Source: Malurus cyaneus samueli
Lineage: Eukaryota; Chordata; Aves; Passeriformes; Maluridae
Length of the DNA stretch: 64,000 nucleotides
Direction of reading: 5' to 3'
Assembly: GCA_009741485.1 (NCBI GenBank)
Contig: CM019236.1
Coordinates: forward strand, 26,105,802 to 26,169,801
Part shown: positions 10,535-27,480 of the stretch, one piece after another
Numbering within the stretch: position 1 is the stretch's first letter
Layout: each line of letters starts with the position of its first letter
Program-made: the position numbers and the translations under genes
The notes under the pieces: generated by a model
Databases searched by the model: none
What the model was told of the DNA's origin: nothing
The model's input: only the letters and a program-made list of their open reading frames with translations

Positions 10535-13500
10535 CTGTGCAAGAAGATTATCCTTTGGTTTAATGCTCCAAAGTAAAGTAACTCAATTAAAAAAAAAAAA
10601 CAAAACAACCAAAACTTCTTTGTTCAATTTACTCGGAGAAAAACTGTAATCCAAGGTACGAAAGACATGTTTTCAATTTCAGTATCAACATCCTACAGCA
10701 GCTGCACCAGAATAAAACTACTGATCTAGATGTAACCTCTTCATCAAAAAATTCTGATTAAAAATTGCCTTCCTTAAAAAATTGCTACTTTTGAGTTTTT
10801 ATAAAGCTATTTTGGAGAAAAAAACATCTGAGGAAGAGAACATATTCTAGCAAGTGGCTACTTGTTCTTGAGCTTTCATTGGGTTCACAAAAATATTGTG
10901 TTTGTAAAATAAATAACAAATACCTTGGATCAATCACGTCAGTCACTTCAGCTTGTGCAAGGAGATCAAAAGTACATACAGTGCTGCATTATGTACAAGG
11001 CAGATGCTTTAATGAAATAGTAATTCTAACTCTTCTGCATTACTAAGAGTTTAAAATAATTTAGATTCGTATTTTGTAAGTTAAAAAAATTTCTCTACCG
11101 TAGTTCCTATGTGGAATTTTCATGAAATTGAAGGAAGCCTGATAAAATTTTTTATCATGAACTGCGAAAACAGTTAAAATCTAAATACACTTAAGTAAAG
11201 CTTATGTTTCTACTTCCTGTATAAAGTCTGTCACAGAATTTCATATTACCTCTGGGAAATTAATGTATTTCCATAAATACATAAATATATACACTACACA
11301 TATACTTAATGTGTTATTTCTTTGGAGATCTGTATTTGGTACAAAGCATGTAGCAATTGTATAAAATAAACATTTAATAGGAAAATAATGTTTATATGAA
11401 TTTTTATAGCAAAATTCTGAACATCTATACAGTAATAAAATTCAGTCAATTTCTTACCACTATCAAAAGTCTGACATTATTTAGGATCCAGTGCAAGACT
11501 GTTACACATATTTCATAACTGACAACAGCAGAAAAAGAGAAAGTTAGAAAGGGAAATGCTGGTTGAACAAGGCCATAGATAAATTACAGAAATTAGGTTC
11601 ATTTTATTTTGTGTAGGGAAAACCTAACAGTAATTTGGTGGCAGTTATCTGCACATACTAAATGAAAGGGAAGTTAATGAGTATACTCAAAACCTAGCAA
11701 AGACTACATAAACTCTGGTATATGCTTTCTTAGAACAGTGTACTTATTCTACTAAATTAATCTTCAAAAACCAACAGAAACAGCATGAAGTTCTATTAAG
11801 GACAGTAAATGAAACAATTTTAGAAGACCAAGCAGACAAGAGCCATTTACTAAGAAAGGATGTAAAATAAATTGTATAAGATAAGGTATCACAGAACTAG
11901 AACTAATCACAGAGTATGTTTAATTTTTCAGTGACTGTCAAACACCGACCACAGAAAGATGATCCTGATGATAGTATGAACAAGGATGGATTTTCTTGAT
12001 CTATCAACTGTTCAAACAAATTGTGCTTTGTCAATGAATAAGAAGCTTGTGACAAGTTCAGAAAAATAGAACCATATCTTTAAAGGCCATGAATCCAGAA
12101 TAACCTGGGTTCTGTAACAAAGAAACATACATACACATGTTCATGATGTGGCAGGGTGGGGAAGGCTGGTAAGGCAGTTTTTGATGTGAAAGCAAGATGG
12201 GGAAAATTATTTACAAGACAGAACAGGTTCTTGACATACTTTTATTTATCAACTACCAGGCTGTTGATAAATTTTAATGAGAAAAAATATGGAATAAACT
12301 TTTACTTTTTGGCATAACAGAAAAACATAAATCAAGGACAAATTGCTATAGACGTAATAAAAAAAACCTCAAGAGAGCATGTGGAAATGCAACATTCCTA
12401 TTGGCACACACTTCTAAGGAAAATAGTTAAATGGAAATGGCCTGAATCCAAAAAACTTCCAGCATCTTCAGAGAAAGGCTGAGTGGTTCTCTGGTGGTAG
12501 TCCAACTACAGGCAAACGGAAAACATTGTGCTCCAAGAGACAATATAGAGAGAAATCCTATGCATACATGCTCACCTCCCAAACTTATCCCACACTTCAC
12601 AGTTTACATTCGCTTCTCTTTAATTATCAAAATCCTCTGTGCATAAATAAACAACTGGAAATCCAGGTGAAGGATAATGGAGGATAAATGGAACACTTAG
12701 GGAGCATAAATGTTACAGGTCAAGTTACAAGAAGATGACTTCTTTTAACATCCTCCAATCCAAGTAAGAGTCATCACTACTTTATTTTTTAGATGAACTA
12801 TACTCCCTTATTTCGCATCAGGTATAATAGAAAAAAATCCCCAAGGATTGCAGGGAACAAAGACACAGTTCCTAGAACTGAAGGGAAATGACAGAGATCT
12901 CACCACTGATCTGGACTGGATGAAGAGAAATGGGAGAACACTTGAACCTCTGATACAAGAACTAACTCTTGTAACTCTGAAACAGGAGAGGAAAAAAGTT
13001 CAGAGCATCCATAAGTGTTTGTAGAAAAAGAAAATAAAAAATGGCAAGACAAAGTGTCCTTAGAATGCGATAAATGCGGATATGAATGTAGCCCATGATT
13101 CTGGTACTCCAGAGATGTAACAGGAAACCTGCAGTACCCACTTCCACTGGGTTTATGGTGTTTTACTTTTAAAGCAAAGGATGACAGAAATATTCACAGT
13201 TTATTAGCTGGGATGATTTGAGAGTAATGACTCATCAAAACAATTTCTCATCAGCTTTGAGTTCTATCTATAGATAATACAAGATCTTCCTACCACCTAC
13301 AATAATTTACAAGATCTTCCTACCACCTACGACCCAGTATGAGACAGGCAAAGCTATTTTTGCCTCAAGAGGATCAGAAAGAAGAACTGAATGACAATGG
13401 TTCAACAATTAAAGAAAACATATGGCAAAAGGAATTATTAATGTCTGTGTGATCTTCTTAAACAAACAAAATAGCTGTAAAAAAGCCTATCAAAACAGTC

Positions 13501-16500
13501 TTATCTTATCCCTTCCCTTCGTCCTACATTCTCCCATTTTCTTACCTTAGAATATATAATTCTGCCATTTTTCTTCTGCTTTACACAGCTTATTTCCACT
13601 TCCTTGCACCAAAACTGTCTTTCAACAGCTAGTAAGAACTTTGTTATTCTGTCTTCTCTTAATGCCTTCTGTATGTCCCTTTTTCTTATGCTGTGTCCAT
13701 AAAGTTATTTCTTAACCGTCCTGCTTGTAAAGTTTGATAACATTATAGAGCAAATGAACTTCAGCCACTGTAGCATTGACCCAGTATCTCATACTGAGGT
13801 GTGTGAGTGGAAGACAAGCCTGAAGCCCTAGCGCTACAAGCCAGTCAGCCTCAGACAGCCAGCACAAGCAGTCAGTCAGTTGTATTAAACCATACTCCAC
13901 TATCCAACGTTGCTACATAATCAGATGCAAGTCTAACAAAGAAATAACGTAGAATGAAGAAAGTAATATTTTGAGTTCCATTGAATTGTTTGATCACATT
14001 ATTTCTATGGATTGCTTTTATGCACCACCAGCTGACAGGGACATCAGCTACTTACTAGAGTATCAGCTATTTCGAGTTAGCTCTCAATATTTTTCTCTTT
14101 CTATTAACAACTCTGCTATTATGGTCAAATTCCAAAGTTTGGTTCCAACAGATAATGCAGAAGTTGTATTTATCAGTAACAGGTCTAGATTTTCTAGATG
14201 AGTTTCAACCTTCTGTCTGAACAACTAAAAAATATGTCTTACTGGCTTTCTTGATACAAGAAATCCCCAAATATCATCACTTCATAAATCCCTCCAGTCA
14301 TCAGTTTCACCTAAGTAAAATGTGATAAATAAAAGCTAAGAGTTTGTTTATATGATAAAGCAAAATTAAAAAGTATTAAGCCTTTTTAAATGAAGTTATT
14401 AAATCCAAGTAAAATATTAACTATCAAGCAATTACATTTGAAAGCATTATCTTTCCCTCAGAGTAGGGACATCTGAAACTGAATCATGTCATCATTCATC
14501 TCCATTAAACTCTGTATGCATGAAGTGCTGACAGCATTGGTCTGCCTATTGTGTGATATATTTTTGATCATTTCATGGTTTAGCACTGCGGAAATAGGTG
14601 TCAACTAAAAAGGAAGGGCTTAACTACAGATTTCATGTGTAAATCAATAAGAATCCCTTGCATTAAGTGCAAAGTCTTGATACAACATAATTGGTCGTTC
14701 TGAGTCTTCTCCACAACTGCCCCCGACAGCAAGAACCTGGCAGTTTCATGGTACATTCCACAATGATGAAAATATTTCACCATTTTAGTTTTCATCGATC
14801 TACATGGCTGAACAGTGGGAAAGACAGTTTCAAAGCAGGAAACAGCAGAAGGTGGCTGACTGTGATGGAAGTAGGGCAACATTTAAAAAATCAGAGTCCT
14901 AGAAAACTACTGGATATGAATCCCTCTTTCTTACTCCTTTCCATGTACAGCGTCAAAATGGTGGATTACCAGACTTTTAAACCAAACATTATTATGTAAA
15001 CAATTCAGGCTATCCAGAATGGATTAACTCTCTTTTGCTCAATTCAAAATCCATTCTGACTTCGAACCAGGTTCACTAAAGACAGAGAGCCTTTTCAGAT
15101 CAAAGACACTTTCCTGTAGTTGGAGTTTACTTAGGAGATACAACAGTTCTTAGAGACAACATTTCTGAATTATGGTTATCTTTGGTTCTCAGTTGGAGAT
15201 CCAAAACCAATTTGTTTTTTGAGGGAAAAATATCCTGCAATCTGTATGGCTAATCTAATTAGTTTACTATAATCCCAATTAAAGCAATGCATGGAAAATC
15301 AAAAAGACATGCATTTCTTATTAAACATTCATTTCATGAAATGGTTTGTGAATGCTACATTCCAGGCACTGAATGGGTTTGGTATAAAATAGCAACAAAT
15401 CTAAACAATGAGTATATTGCCTGGGATCCCTTTTGAGTCATTAGAGTGATTTTCTTTTGCTGTCTCAGAATATTTTATAAGAAGATGGGAAAGATCGCAC
15501 CAGGTATTATTCTCTAAGAGATTGAATCTCAGTTCAGAGAGCTCCCTTATAATCCTATGCACAACAACCTACAGAAGAAACAATTTTTGTTTGTATTAAA
15601 CTAGAGCACACCACACAATTTACTATCTTTACAACACTACCTCAACCCAGCAGAAACATGAATCTTGAAACTTTTCACAATAAACAGCAGTTTCAATCTG
15701 GCAACATAAAAACAATGACACAAAATAAGAGGGCAAGTTTTCAATGTAGAAGTTAAATTTCTTCAGCTGCTTGATTTGATGAACAGACAAATCAGAATAT
15801 GGTCATCATGAACACTGTGACTGCATACAGTATCTAGTCTTTAAATGTGAATCTGTTCTGAAATCTTATAAGATATATCTTATATTACTGTAAGACTTCT
15901 CAATTTTTTCAGCTAATGTTCCGATTATGGTTACTACCAAAGCAATACCAGGAGATCAGCAATATTAACATATTCAAAATAAAAGTTAACTATAGGTAAG
16001 TAATGTAACTTGTCATTAAAATTCAAAGTTACCCATTTTCAGGAGAGACATTAACGTGCAAATATTTTATATGTAATTAGACATGCGAATAAAGCTTCAT
16101 GTGTAAAACCATTTCACCCAATGCTCATTTTGTAAGTTATGCCTGTACCTATTCTCAGTCTCCAGGGTAGATCTGAGAGAACTGGCAAAACTTGCTATTA
16201 ATGAGCATTCCAATACCTCCAGAACATCCCAACTTCAGCAAAACTGAGTCTCCAGGATTATAAGTTTCTAAAGGTATGGTATAAAAATATCATTATCTGA
16301 AAGCTAGAGAGTGAATTCTGTTTCCTGCAATATGTTTTTGTAGTAATTTTATCCCAAAGTGTGGCTTTGTTGATTTAAAGCCATAAGAAGAGCATTAAGA
16401 TGACACACATCATCACTGTGCATAAGTAGTGCATAAAGTTTACAAACATACAGTGTAACACTCTTCCAAAATGCATTTATTTCTCAATTTCATAAAACTT

Positions 16501-18200
16501 ACACACAAATACCTTTGCTGTACCACTGAAATTCTAGAGTCATTTCTCTTTTTTGGTACGTATACAATAAAGTGAATAGATGTGAGCAGATGTTTTTACC
16601 TGCATTTTTATTTAAAAGTTTCACTTGTCAAATTAGTTACTGTACTTAGGATGCTTATAAGTACAGAACTTGATTTTTCTGTGCATATTCTTACAGGAGT
16701 TTCATCTGACCCTTTTAAAAAAAATGAAAAATGGAAGTAAATTGGAAAATAAAATATAGCGTATGAAAGAAGAAGAAAAACTAATTTCAATAATGTAACT
16801 GAGAAAAAATATCCCTTATAATATTAGTTTAGAAAAGAGAAAAAACTTGATATTCATACAAGTTTTTAGGGTATTTTCTGCAACATTTCTCCCCTTTCAT
16901 GCATTTTCAGAGTTATTTATGTCTTTTAGACTATGAAAGTAACTAGGTATCCACAAAAATACATGGTCATAACATCACTCAGATGAACTGAAAAGACATG
17001 CAAAGGATCCAATCAAGTTTATTAAATATTTTTAATTGAATAATTACCACCTCAGAATAAAGAGACATCAGTATCACCACTAAAAAGAATAAAAAAATAA
17101 CTCTACAGCATCCCAGTATAGCAGATACAACTACTGTGCAACGGTGTTCTTAGGGTGCAAGAGCTTGGGCTGGGGTGGACACTAAGGACACCATATCCAT
17201 ACACCAAGTACCTCCTCATGATACTTGTTGAAATAGAGACACACACTCCTTCAGAGGCAATACTCTGCAGCAGCAGCAGCAGCAGCTGATAGATGCTGTT
17301 GGCAAAGAATATGTTACATTCTGATGCTAATTCATTCATATGCTATTTTTTTTCTTCTGTGCCCTTTTCCTTGTGACTGACAGCTAAGTGTTTTAGAAAA
17401 ACAGGTTGCTTACTGCATTATCCTTCACCTGATGCATGATTCAAAATTCCATTTGATGGACTGGAACTGCAGGAAGGGATGAACCCTGTGCAAACATTAT
17501 TTAATTGAAGAAAACGGTAATCTCTTCATAAATAAATGTTGGTCAATGCCTCAAGATGAAAACTGAAAGCAGTTACTGTTTTGTTTAGCAGTATAATTGC
17601 TTTTGTTGCTCTACTTAGAGAATGGGAAAAAAAAAAAAAAAAAGCAGACCTTTTCCCCAGCGCCTTTAGGGATCATAATACAAAATTCTGAGACTTTCCT
17701 AAGAAATTCTGAAAGTGCTTATTAGCAGAAGCCAAGAACTTTCAGAACTTCATAGTATCAAATAACGAATTTATTCTTGCTTCATTAAAATAAACATCAC
17801 ATAATTAGAAATAATGTTTAGAATGTAATTAAATCGTGTCCAAAGCAGAACATAAAACATATTATTTGCATATGATTACACCATCAGATTTTGTATTACG
17901 CTAAATTCAGACTCCAAAAGTATACTGAAATGTAACTATCCCAAACCATGTCAAATGCAGCTGTGATTGATGTTTTGCTTGAATGTAAGTTTGAGCATAA
18001 GCATCCTTTAAGACTTTTCTTACCAAAATGCTAAGAACTACTTAATTTTTCAGTAGTAAAAATTTTTGTGGTTTTTTTTCCACAGTCATATCTGCCTAAA
18101 CATTAGTTTTAGAATAGACAACAAATATAACTATATTTACAGATATTGATACATACAATGCATTGGAACAGCAAGACCATTGCTCGCATGAATGACATAC
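10535..18200 (-). other. Largest UHRF2 intron seen here (about 7.7 kb)
   Basis: This AT-rich intron lies between two SRA exons. Part of it (12057-16383) also appears at 1-4427 and at 33990-38490. Compared with those copies it lacks 171 bp after base 12187. It contains a short CAG run near 17266-17286 and a poly-A tract near 17627-17643. I see no gene in it, and the open frames at 12962-13147, 13712-13900, 13971-14201, 14601-14882 and 14691-14999 are chance. Confidence 0.8.
17266..17286. repeat. Short (CAG)n run
   Basis: About six to seven CAG units lie in intron sequence. The block B equivalent near 39370-39390 is interrupted (a stray GACAGAG), so the true allele length cannot be read from this assembly. 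Confidence 0.7.
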
Positions 18201-18305
18201 CACTTCATCTTCAAATCCCCCAGCTAGTACGAGTGAATAAGCTCCATCATTGCTGCGACCATGGATTCCACCAACATGGGGCCTGTGAACACCTGCTTCA
18301 CTCAC
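18201..18305 (-). CDS. UHRF2: UHRF2 exon: SRA domain core
   Basis: This 105-bp, phase-0 exon encodes 35 residues: [20 protein letters not shown] then [15 protein letters not shown]. This is among the most conserved stretches of the SRA domain and lines the DNA-binding groove and flipped-base pocket. Acceptor CTGTCTCCAG and donor GTATGT are strong. The frame is intact here, whereas the block B version (40293-40395) has a net loss of 2 bp. Confidence 0.95.
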
Positions 18306-21887
<3,582 letters not shown>

Positions 21888-22284
21888 CTAAAAACACATC
21901 AGACAAAATGAATCAGTATTACAATATTGAAGACTATTTGCAAATTCAATGCAGAGATCATGAAATCTGTGTATTGTAACAAACACATCCTTTAAAATAC
22001 ATTAACAATTGTTAAAAGGAATGTTAAATTAAGTAATACGTGTTGATGGGTTTGGGAGGGCAGTTGGCGGCTGACTTTTTTTTTGTTGTTCTTACCTCTA
22101 GTCACTTTATTACTTCTTCCACTGCTTTAACTGCCATAAGACAGTGGGCAGGATTAAACATTGTCTAGTTGTCTGTGCAACCCAGTACTGAATTTTGTGT
22201 AGTGCATATATAAGCAGAATTATAGATGTAGCACATACATAAACAATCAGAGTAAATCAGAGCTATTTCTAAAACACACTCTAC

Positions 22285-22408
22285 CTTTCCCCAGTCTCTC
22301 TGGCTTTCAGTACTGGCAGATGGCATCTTTGCTTTCTTTTTACTCTGTTTGAGCTTTTCTCCAGCCTTTACAACTTCATTAGAATCATTTTTGCAGGAAG
22401 GACAATAC
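22285..22408 (-). CDS. UHRF2: UHRF2 exon: end of PHD finger and PHD-SRA linker
   Basis: This 124-bp exon completes the Trp codon of the PHD finger and continues [20 protein letters not shown], then the basic run [21 protein letters not shown]. The CPSC pair gives the last two zinc ligands of the PHD. PSASTES separates UHRF2 from UHRF1. Acceptor TTTTTTTAG and donor GTAGAG are usable, and the upstream (TG|G) and downstream phases match the neighbouring exons. The block B copy is at 44392-44515. Confidence 0.95.
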
Positions 22409-23207
22409 CTAAAAAAAGGTTTTAGTAAATTCTCAATTAACTTCATAATAATGGCAATGCATTTCTTGTAGCCAAAGTAGTCTCATTTTGTTTATTTTGA
22501 CTGTATGTTTCAAGCCAGCAAGCATACACCAGTCTTAAGCAGCTGAAGTCTGTGGCTTAAAAAATGAACTCAACATGAACAAATACTGTTAACTTTTCTA
22601 AAAAAGGGCTTTTAAATACCTTTAAAGGTAGAGTGCTAGAATACAACTATTCTTTCTCACATGATATGTTAGAGGTCCCCAAGTATCCGGCAGTCTCCTC
22701 TTCATTTAGTCCTCTTTCATTTATATAATGTAAAGGAGAAGATAGCTGAGATTAGAGTATGCTGCTAACCAGTACTCATGGTCTTTTTTTATGTCCTGCC
22801 CAGTCTACTCATATTTTTTGCCTGTAGTGCAACAGATTTGACTGCAGATAGCTGAATGTCAAACAGAGCCAAGGTATGACATAATATGTGTAGAAACACA
22901 CAAACACACACTAATGCACTCCACAACACTGAAGTCACTTGGAAAACAATGCTGAGACTCATTCCAAATAACAGAAAACCATTCTGGCAGGAAAGCAGAG
23001 ATACTAGTATGCAGTGACTACTCAAGAGAAAGAAAGCGAGCACAGTGATCCTTCTGCTGTTTCCAGTAACATTCTTATCCCACTCCAAGAACATCAATAC
23101 AAGGCATGTCCATGTTCCTGGCTCCCATAGGCTGGGTTTGGCCAATGCACCATTAGAAGAGAAAGCCTTATCTACATTAACATTGATAACCTAGTTCAGC
23201 TAACAAC

Positions 23208-23249
23208 AACAACTACCACTACTACTATTACTACTACCACTACTACTGT
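23208..23249. repeat. ACT/ACC triplet tract
   Basis: An interrupted run of ACA, ACT, ACC and ATT triplets. The block B copy (about 45310-45351) is one base shorter. It has no CRISPR-like spacing. Confidence 0.8.
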
Positions 23250-24159
23250 TTTGGATTTATTAAGTTCTGTATATGGATATCATTAGAGGAATTAATGATT
23301 AATGTCCTCAGGAATAGATTTCACTATCACAATAAAGTGTTGAACCATTAAAACAATGAAACCATGTAGATTTAAAAAAAATAAGGTAAGATGCTAAAAT
23401 TTTAGAACACTAAGACTTTGAAGGATCTTACAATTGCTTAAAAAACAGTGAACAATGACCAATTAAAAGAACAAACAAGACATAATGCAAATTCACAAGC
23501 TGAACTAGGTGAAATCACATGGTGAATTCCCTGTTTCTTGATAGAGTAACAATATTACCTTAATAACTTTTAAACTGACTCCTCCATGGAATAATAAATA
23601 TTGTTTCACATACTGAGTGAATTAATCCCCACAAGACAAATTTGCACCTAAATTGAAGGCTTAACCCCTGAAGAGAGTTTGCCAGATTTTAAACTCTAAA
23701 AACGTGAAATGGAAATATTTCCATTCTAAAACAAACTGCCCACAAGTTGAGAATCAGAAAGCCATGATTCTTTGCCAGCAAACAACAAGAAGGATGGGCA
23801 CAAACTTCTTTGGTAGGAGATTCTGCTTTGCCTGGCACAAATGCACATCTACATAATGACAACCATTAAGACAGCATATGGCTGGTGACACTAAGCACCC
23901 CAAAGTTAGCTCACATAAGCCAGATCCATAACTGTACCTCTACCACCCTGTGACTTCATCCACAGATGCAACTATCAACTCACATTTATAGATCTTAAGA
24001 CTCCTATTGTTAGTTATACAGCAAACAAAAACAAGCTAAAAAATTTGAGAGCAATTTCCCAGTAAGTTTTAATGATACAGATTTAACTTCCAGAAGTTTG
24101 TGATTTGGAGAATTGATCAAGACTAGGTCTGGAGAGGAGAAGGATTTTGTGATCAGAAA

Positions 24160-24545
24160 GCTCACCATGACCCAGCAATGTGCACTCAAAGCCCAGAAAG
24201 CCAACATTAATCCTGGGCTGCATCCAAAGCAGCGTGGCCAGCAAGTCGAGGAGGTGATTCTGCCCCTCTACTATGCTCTTTTGAGACGCCACCTGCAGTG
24301 TTGCACCCAGCTCTGGGGCACCCAGCACAAGAAAGACACGGACCTGTTGGAAAGAGTCCAGAGGAGGGCCACAAAGTGGATCAGAGGGCTGGAGCACCTC
24401 CTGCTATGAAGACAGGCTGAAAGAGTTGGGGCTGTTCAGTCTGGAGGCTTCAGGAAGACCTTACAACACCTTCTAGCTGTTTTAGATCTTAGTAAGAAAT
24501 TCTTTGCTGTGAGGACAGTTGCTCCAGAAAACAGGCAGACCATCA
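24160..24545 (+). mobile_element. CR1 LINE fragment (3' part of ORF2)
   Basis: Plus-strand matches to the CR1 reverse-transcriptase 3' region include aaagccaacattaatcctgg, agcagcgtggccagcaagtc, gaggtgattctgcccctcta, ggaaagagtccagaggaggg and atgaagacaggctgaaagag. It is truncated at 5', and the part after gaagacctta is shortened relative to the usual CR1 3' end. Stops and indels rule out activity. The block B counterpart (about 46267-46640) differs by many small indels, although the flanks match exactly. Confidence 0.92.
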
Positions 24546-25355
24546 AGCACTGACCAACAAATACTATGGAAACCACTAAGGTGTAGGAGATTGAGTTATT
24601 AATTCACAGAGAATGTTAAACCTTCCAAAAAACTTACATAAATTTTTACATAAAATATAATCACAGGGCTCAAAGAGATTCCATATAATGTATTCATAGA
24701 CATCTTAGACACTTAATGAAATCTATGTAACAGAAAACTTTATTAGAACAAACTTATATTTATTATCCATTTATAAAGGATTAGCATCTCAAGTAAGTCA
24801 TAGGCAGATGATAAATATGAACAGTGTAAAATGTAGACAGCTAATAAAGCCATAAGAGTAAGTACATAGGAAATGAAGACTAGCAATGTGGTGGTCCTTC
24901 CATAGCATGAAACATGAACATAGTAGAGGTGACAAAGCACACAGGGGCAGCAACAGGGACAGAGAATGACGGAACAGAGAAGTATGAGCATAAGAGAACT
25001 GCTCAAGCCAAAAAGCTTTTAAAAAATGAATAGGCTGATGAACAACAATGTTCAATAAATGCAATCCAATCAGGTAATGTCGCAGAAGATTGTAATGATC
25101 ATAATGAATAAAACGAACATACCAGCCTTGAAATTCCATAATGATCATTAAAGTTTACAACTAATCCTTCGTGAATGATTCAAAAGAATTATCTTGACCA
25201 AAAAATGTAAGCCTTATATTAAGCAGTTGGATGGAAACATGCCCAGAATTTGAAAACATCTTCAGTATTTTCTTTCATGAGGTGCAAATATCAAAAAGGT
25301 ATATACCATGTATACAATGTCAATATAGGTAAGTAAATCATCCTTGTATATTTAC

Positions 25356-25542
25356 CAGTCTTCATCTTCTGGTATCTTGCTTAAGGGAGGGTTCAGGCAG
25401 TATATATGATAAGCCATATTACATTCATCACACAGGAGTTGCATGTGAGCATCCTGTTTGCCACCACACAAGTAACACGAACAAAACCGGCACTCCTTAT
25501 CTGGATCAGCCCTACAGTGCTTGCATTCAGGGCCACTTTTTC
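25356..25542 (-). CDS. UHRF2: UHRF2 exon: PHD finger
   Basis: This 187-bp exon encodes most of the pre-PHD and PHD zinc fingers: [54 protein letters not shown] and PEDEDW. The C and H spacing is that of the UHRF family, and AYHIYC gives the histidine ligand. In this family the PHD reads the unmodified N-terminus of histone H3 together with the Tudor domain. Acceptor TTTTTGACAG and donor GTAAAT are usable. It is the most N-terminal exon found in the window. The copy at 47449-47635 is identical by eye. Confidence 0.96.
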
Positions 25543-27140
25543 CTGTCAAAAACAAAGAAATGTCAAATGCCATATAGCTCAGAAAAGTGCATTACTGTAT
25601 GTGCAGGAAAAATTATTTCTGAATATGAACACTGAACTCTTGAAAATGCTTATTTTCTTGTAAGGTATGTAACTGTCTAAGCCACTGAGATTTCTTCTGC
25701 TGTACAAACAAGCCACAAAGAAAATGAACAATCATCAGCTTCTCTTTATTTTCTCCTGATCCCAAAATGTACCTGCACATTCCCCCTACAGACGGAACTT
25801 TGCTGCCTTTTGAAGCTGTACAGTTTATAAGTTCCTTGAAAGTTAGCTTTGATAATATAATCAATCAAAGTAAATATTTCTTTCAGGAGTTTAAAGAGAG
25901 AGATTCAGTACATGAATTTATAAATGCCTATACATTTCCAACTTCCCCTTCTTTTCCCTTTTCAGCCCCCCCCAAAATTCATTTTTTCCTGTTTTGGAGA
26001 AAATACTGTAAAATCTTAAAAAACAACAATTTTGAAAGATAATGAAGATGGCTACTTTCCTATTAAGGGGATGATAAACATGAGACACCATGCTAAAGAC
26101 TGAAGCTCAGGTATATTATTTCTTCCTCAGGATAAGAAGATCTTTAAAATAAAGTTTATATTTGCAATAGCTTCTTTATTTACAGTTGAGTGGATGTAAA
26201 CTTGCTCAAGAACTTATCCCCTACTTATCCCCTTATCCCCTATTGCTCTGATGTGCGAAAAAGCAGAAGAATATATAATTTTTCAAATCCATTTAGGATG
26301 TTTTCTACAGCCTCTACTTGTGTTCACATGCCCGGTTTCATAAAGCTAAATTTTCTGCATTATTATGAAGTTAACATATTAATTACTCATTTTACAATCT
26401 CTGTGCACATCTATGTATGATTTTGTTACGGAATCTGTGGACATAGCTCCTTCTCTGCTGAAAAAAGCAGACAGTAACACTGAGTGTCTACCAAGAGCAT
26501 TTTCTGTCACAGTGTAACTCTGTAAAATATAGGCTACTGGAGAAATTGGAAGATGATGTAGGCTGCAGTGCCATCCTTACGATGTTGACATCGCTTTATG
26601 ACTTATATTTGTCAGACTTGGACAGTGTAGTCTCTCAGCTTGCCAAGTGCCCTGCTGTGATAAGGTGCAAGAAATAAGTAAGCTGCTTAAGTTCAGAACT
26701 GACAAGACAGATGTAATGCTTGCTGGTAATGAAAACAACATACAGCCATTCCTGAAGACCACACAGTTAAACATGTTCGATGTGCCTAGCAAATAATCTC
26801 ACATCACTGCCTGTACACAGAAAATATGCCACCCCTCCAGAAAAAAAGACGCTGTTCTCATTAGTTTGGGACATTTAAGACACTCATCTCTAGTGGAAGC
26901 TGTGGCTGTTTAAGAGACCATAGTTCTTCTGGTAAGAGTGAACACAAAACAAAACAGCAGCATGAAATAAGTTAAATTTAAAAAAAGCTGCTTGTAAAAA
27001 AAAAAAAAAAAAAAAAAAGCCAGCAAATCAATAGTCTCTAGAAGAATGTGCATTTTTTCCACTAATAAAGCTGTATCTAAAAATGAGACTATATAATTTT
27101 TCTTGAACGGATATACGAAAGCTCACAGAGAGCTACTTAA
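25543..27140 (-). other. UHRF2 intron on the N-terminal side; no Tudor exon found
   Basis: This sequence lies upstream of the PHD exon in gene order. Up to 25893 it is duplicated in block B; beyond that it is unique. I searched it for the tandem Tudor segment expected just before the PHD and did not find it. It contains a possible decayed retroelement (about 26560-26950) and a poly-A run at about 26996-27018. Confidence 0.65.
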
Positions 27141-27480
27141 GCTTCAAGGAAAAAAAAAAAAGGTAAACTAAAAAAAAAAAAAAAAAACCCCCACCCACCA
27201 CACCCACCAACACCACAAAAAAGAAAAAGGGGGGAAAGGAAGAAAGAAAAAAAAGGATTTTGTTTGGATTGGGCCCTTTTTTTTTTCCCCCCCCAGAAAA
27301 AGTGTTCCCCCCTTTTTAATAAGTCCCCCCCCTTCATTATCGCCTGAAGCCCAGCCCCCCGTGTCCCTAGAATTAAATGGAACGGAGCGCAGGGTTTTGA
27401 TTTTTAGAAAATGGCTTAAGTTTCCCTGCCCTGCGGTTCCTTGCCAAATTTGAAAGTAATCCAAACATATATTCGAAGAA
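27141..27480. other. Corrupted junction at the start of block B
   Basis: This stretch is full of long single-base runs of A, C, T and G. Beneath the noise it can still be followed as a distorted version of about 5400-5575: for example gcctgaagcccagc corresponds to ccctgagcccagc, and atggcttaagtttccctgcc to atggcttaatttccctgc. That is the signature of an uncorrected contig or read end. The Phe-, Gly- and Lys-rich frames at 27137-27464 are artefacts. The block B copy of the RING exon would lie just to its left and is absent. Confidence 0.88.

Larger units (their letters stand above)
22409..25355 (-). other. UHRF2 intron with triplet repeat and CR1 fragment
   Basis: This is a roughly 2.9-kb intron between the two PHD exons. 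It holds an ACT/ACC triplet tract near 23208-23249 and a plus-strand CR1 fragment near 24160-24545. The open frames at 22789-23145 and 24743-25148 (minus) are hydrophobic chance frames without domain support. Confidence 0.8.

Noticed and set aside
23208..23249. Repeated triplets as a CRISPR-like or coding repeat
   Set aside because: It is a simple microsatellite in an intron of a vertebrate gene, with no spacers.
24083..24409. Open frames of about 100 codons with protein-like composition on both strands
   Set aside because: They lie in a degraded CR1 fragment and represent dead retrotransposon sequence.
27137..27464. Minus-strand frames rich in Phe, Gly and Lys
   Set aside because: They arise from homopolymer runs in a corrupted copy of 5400-5575.
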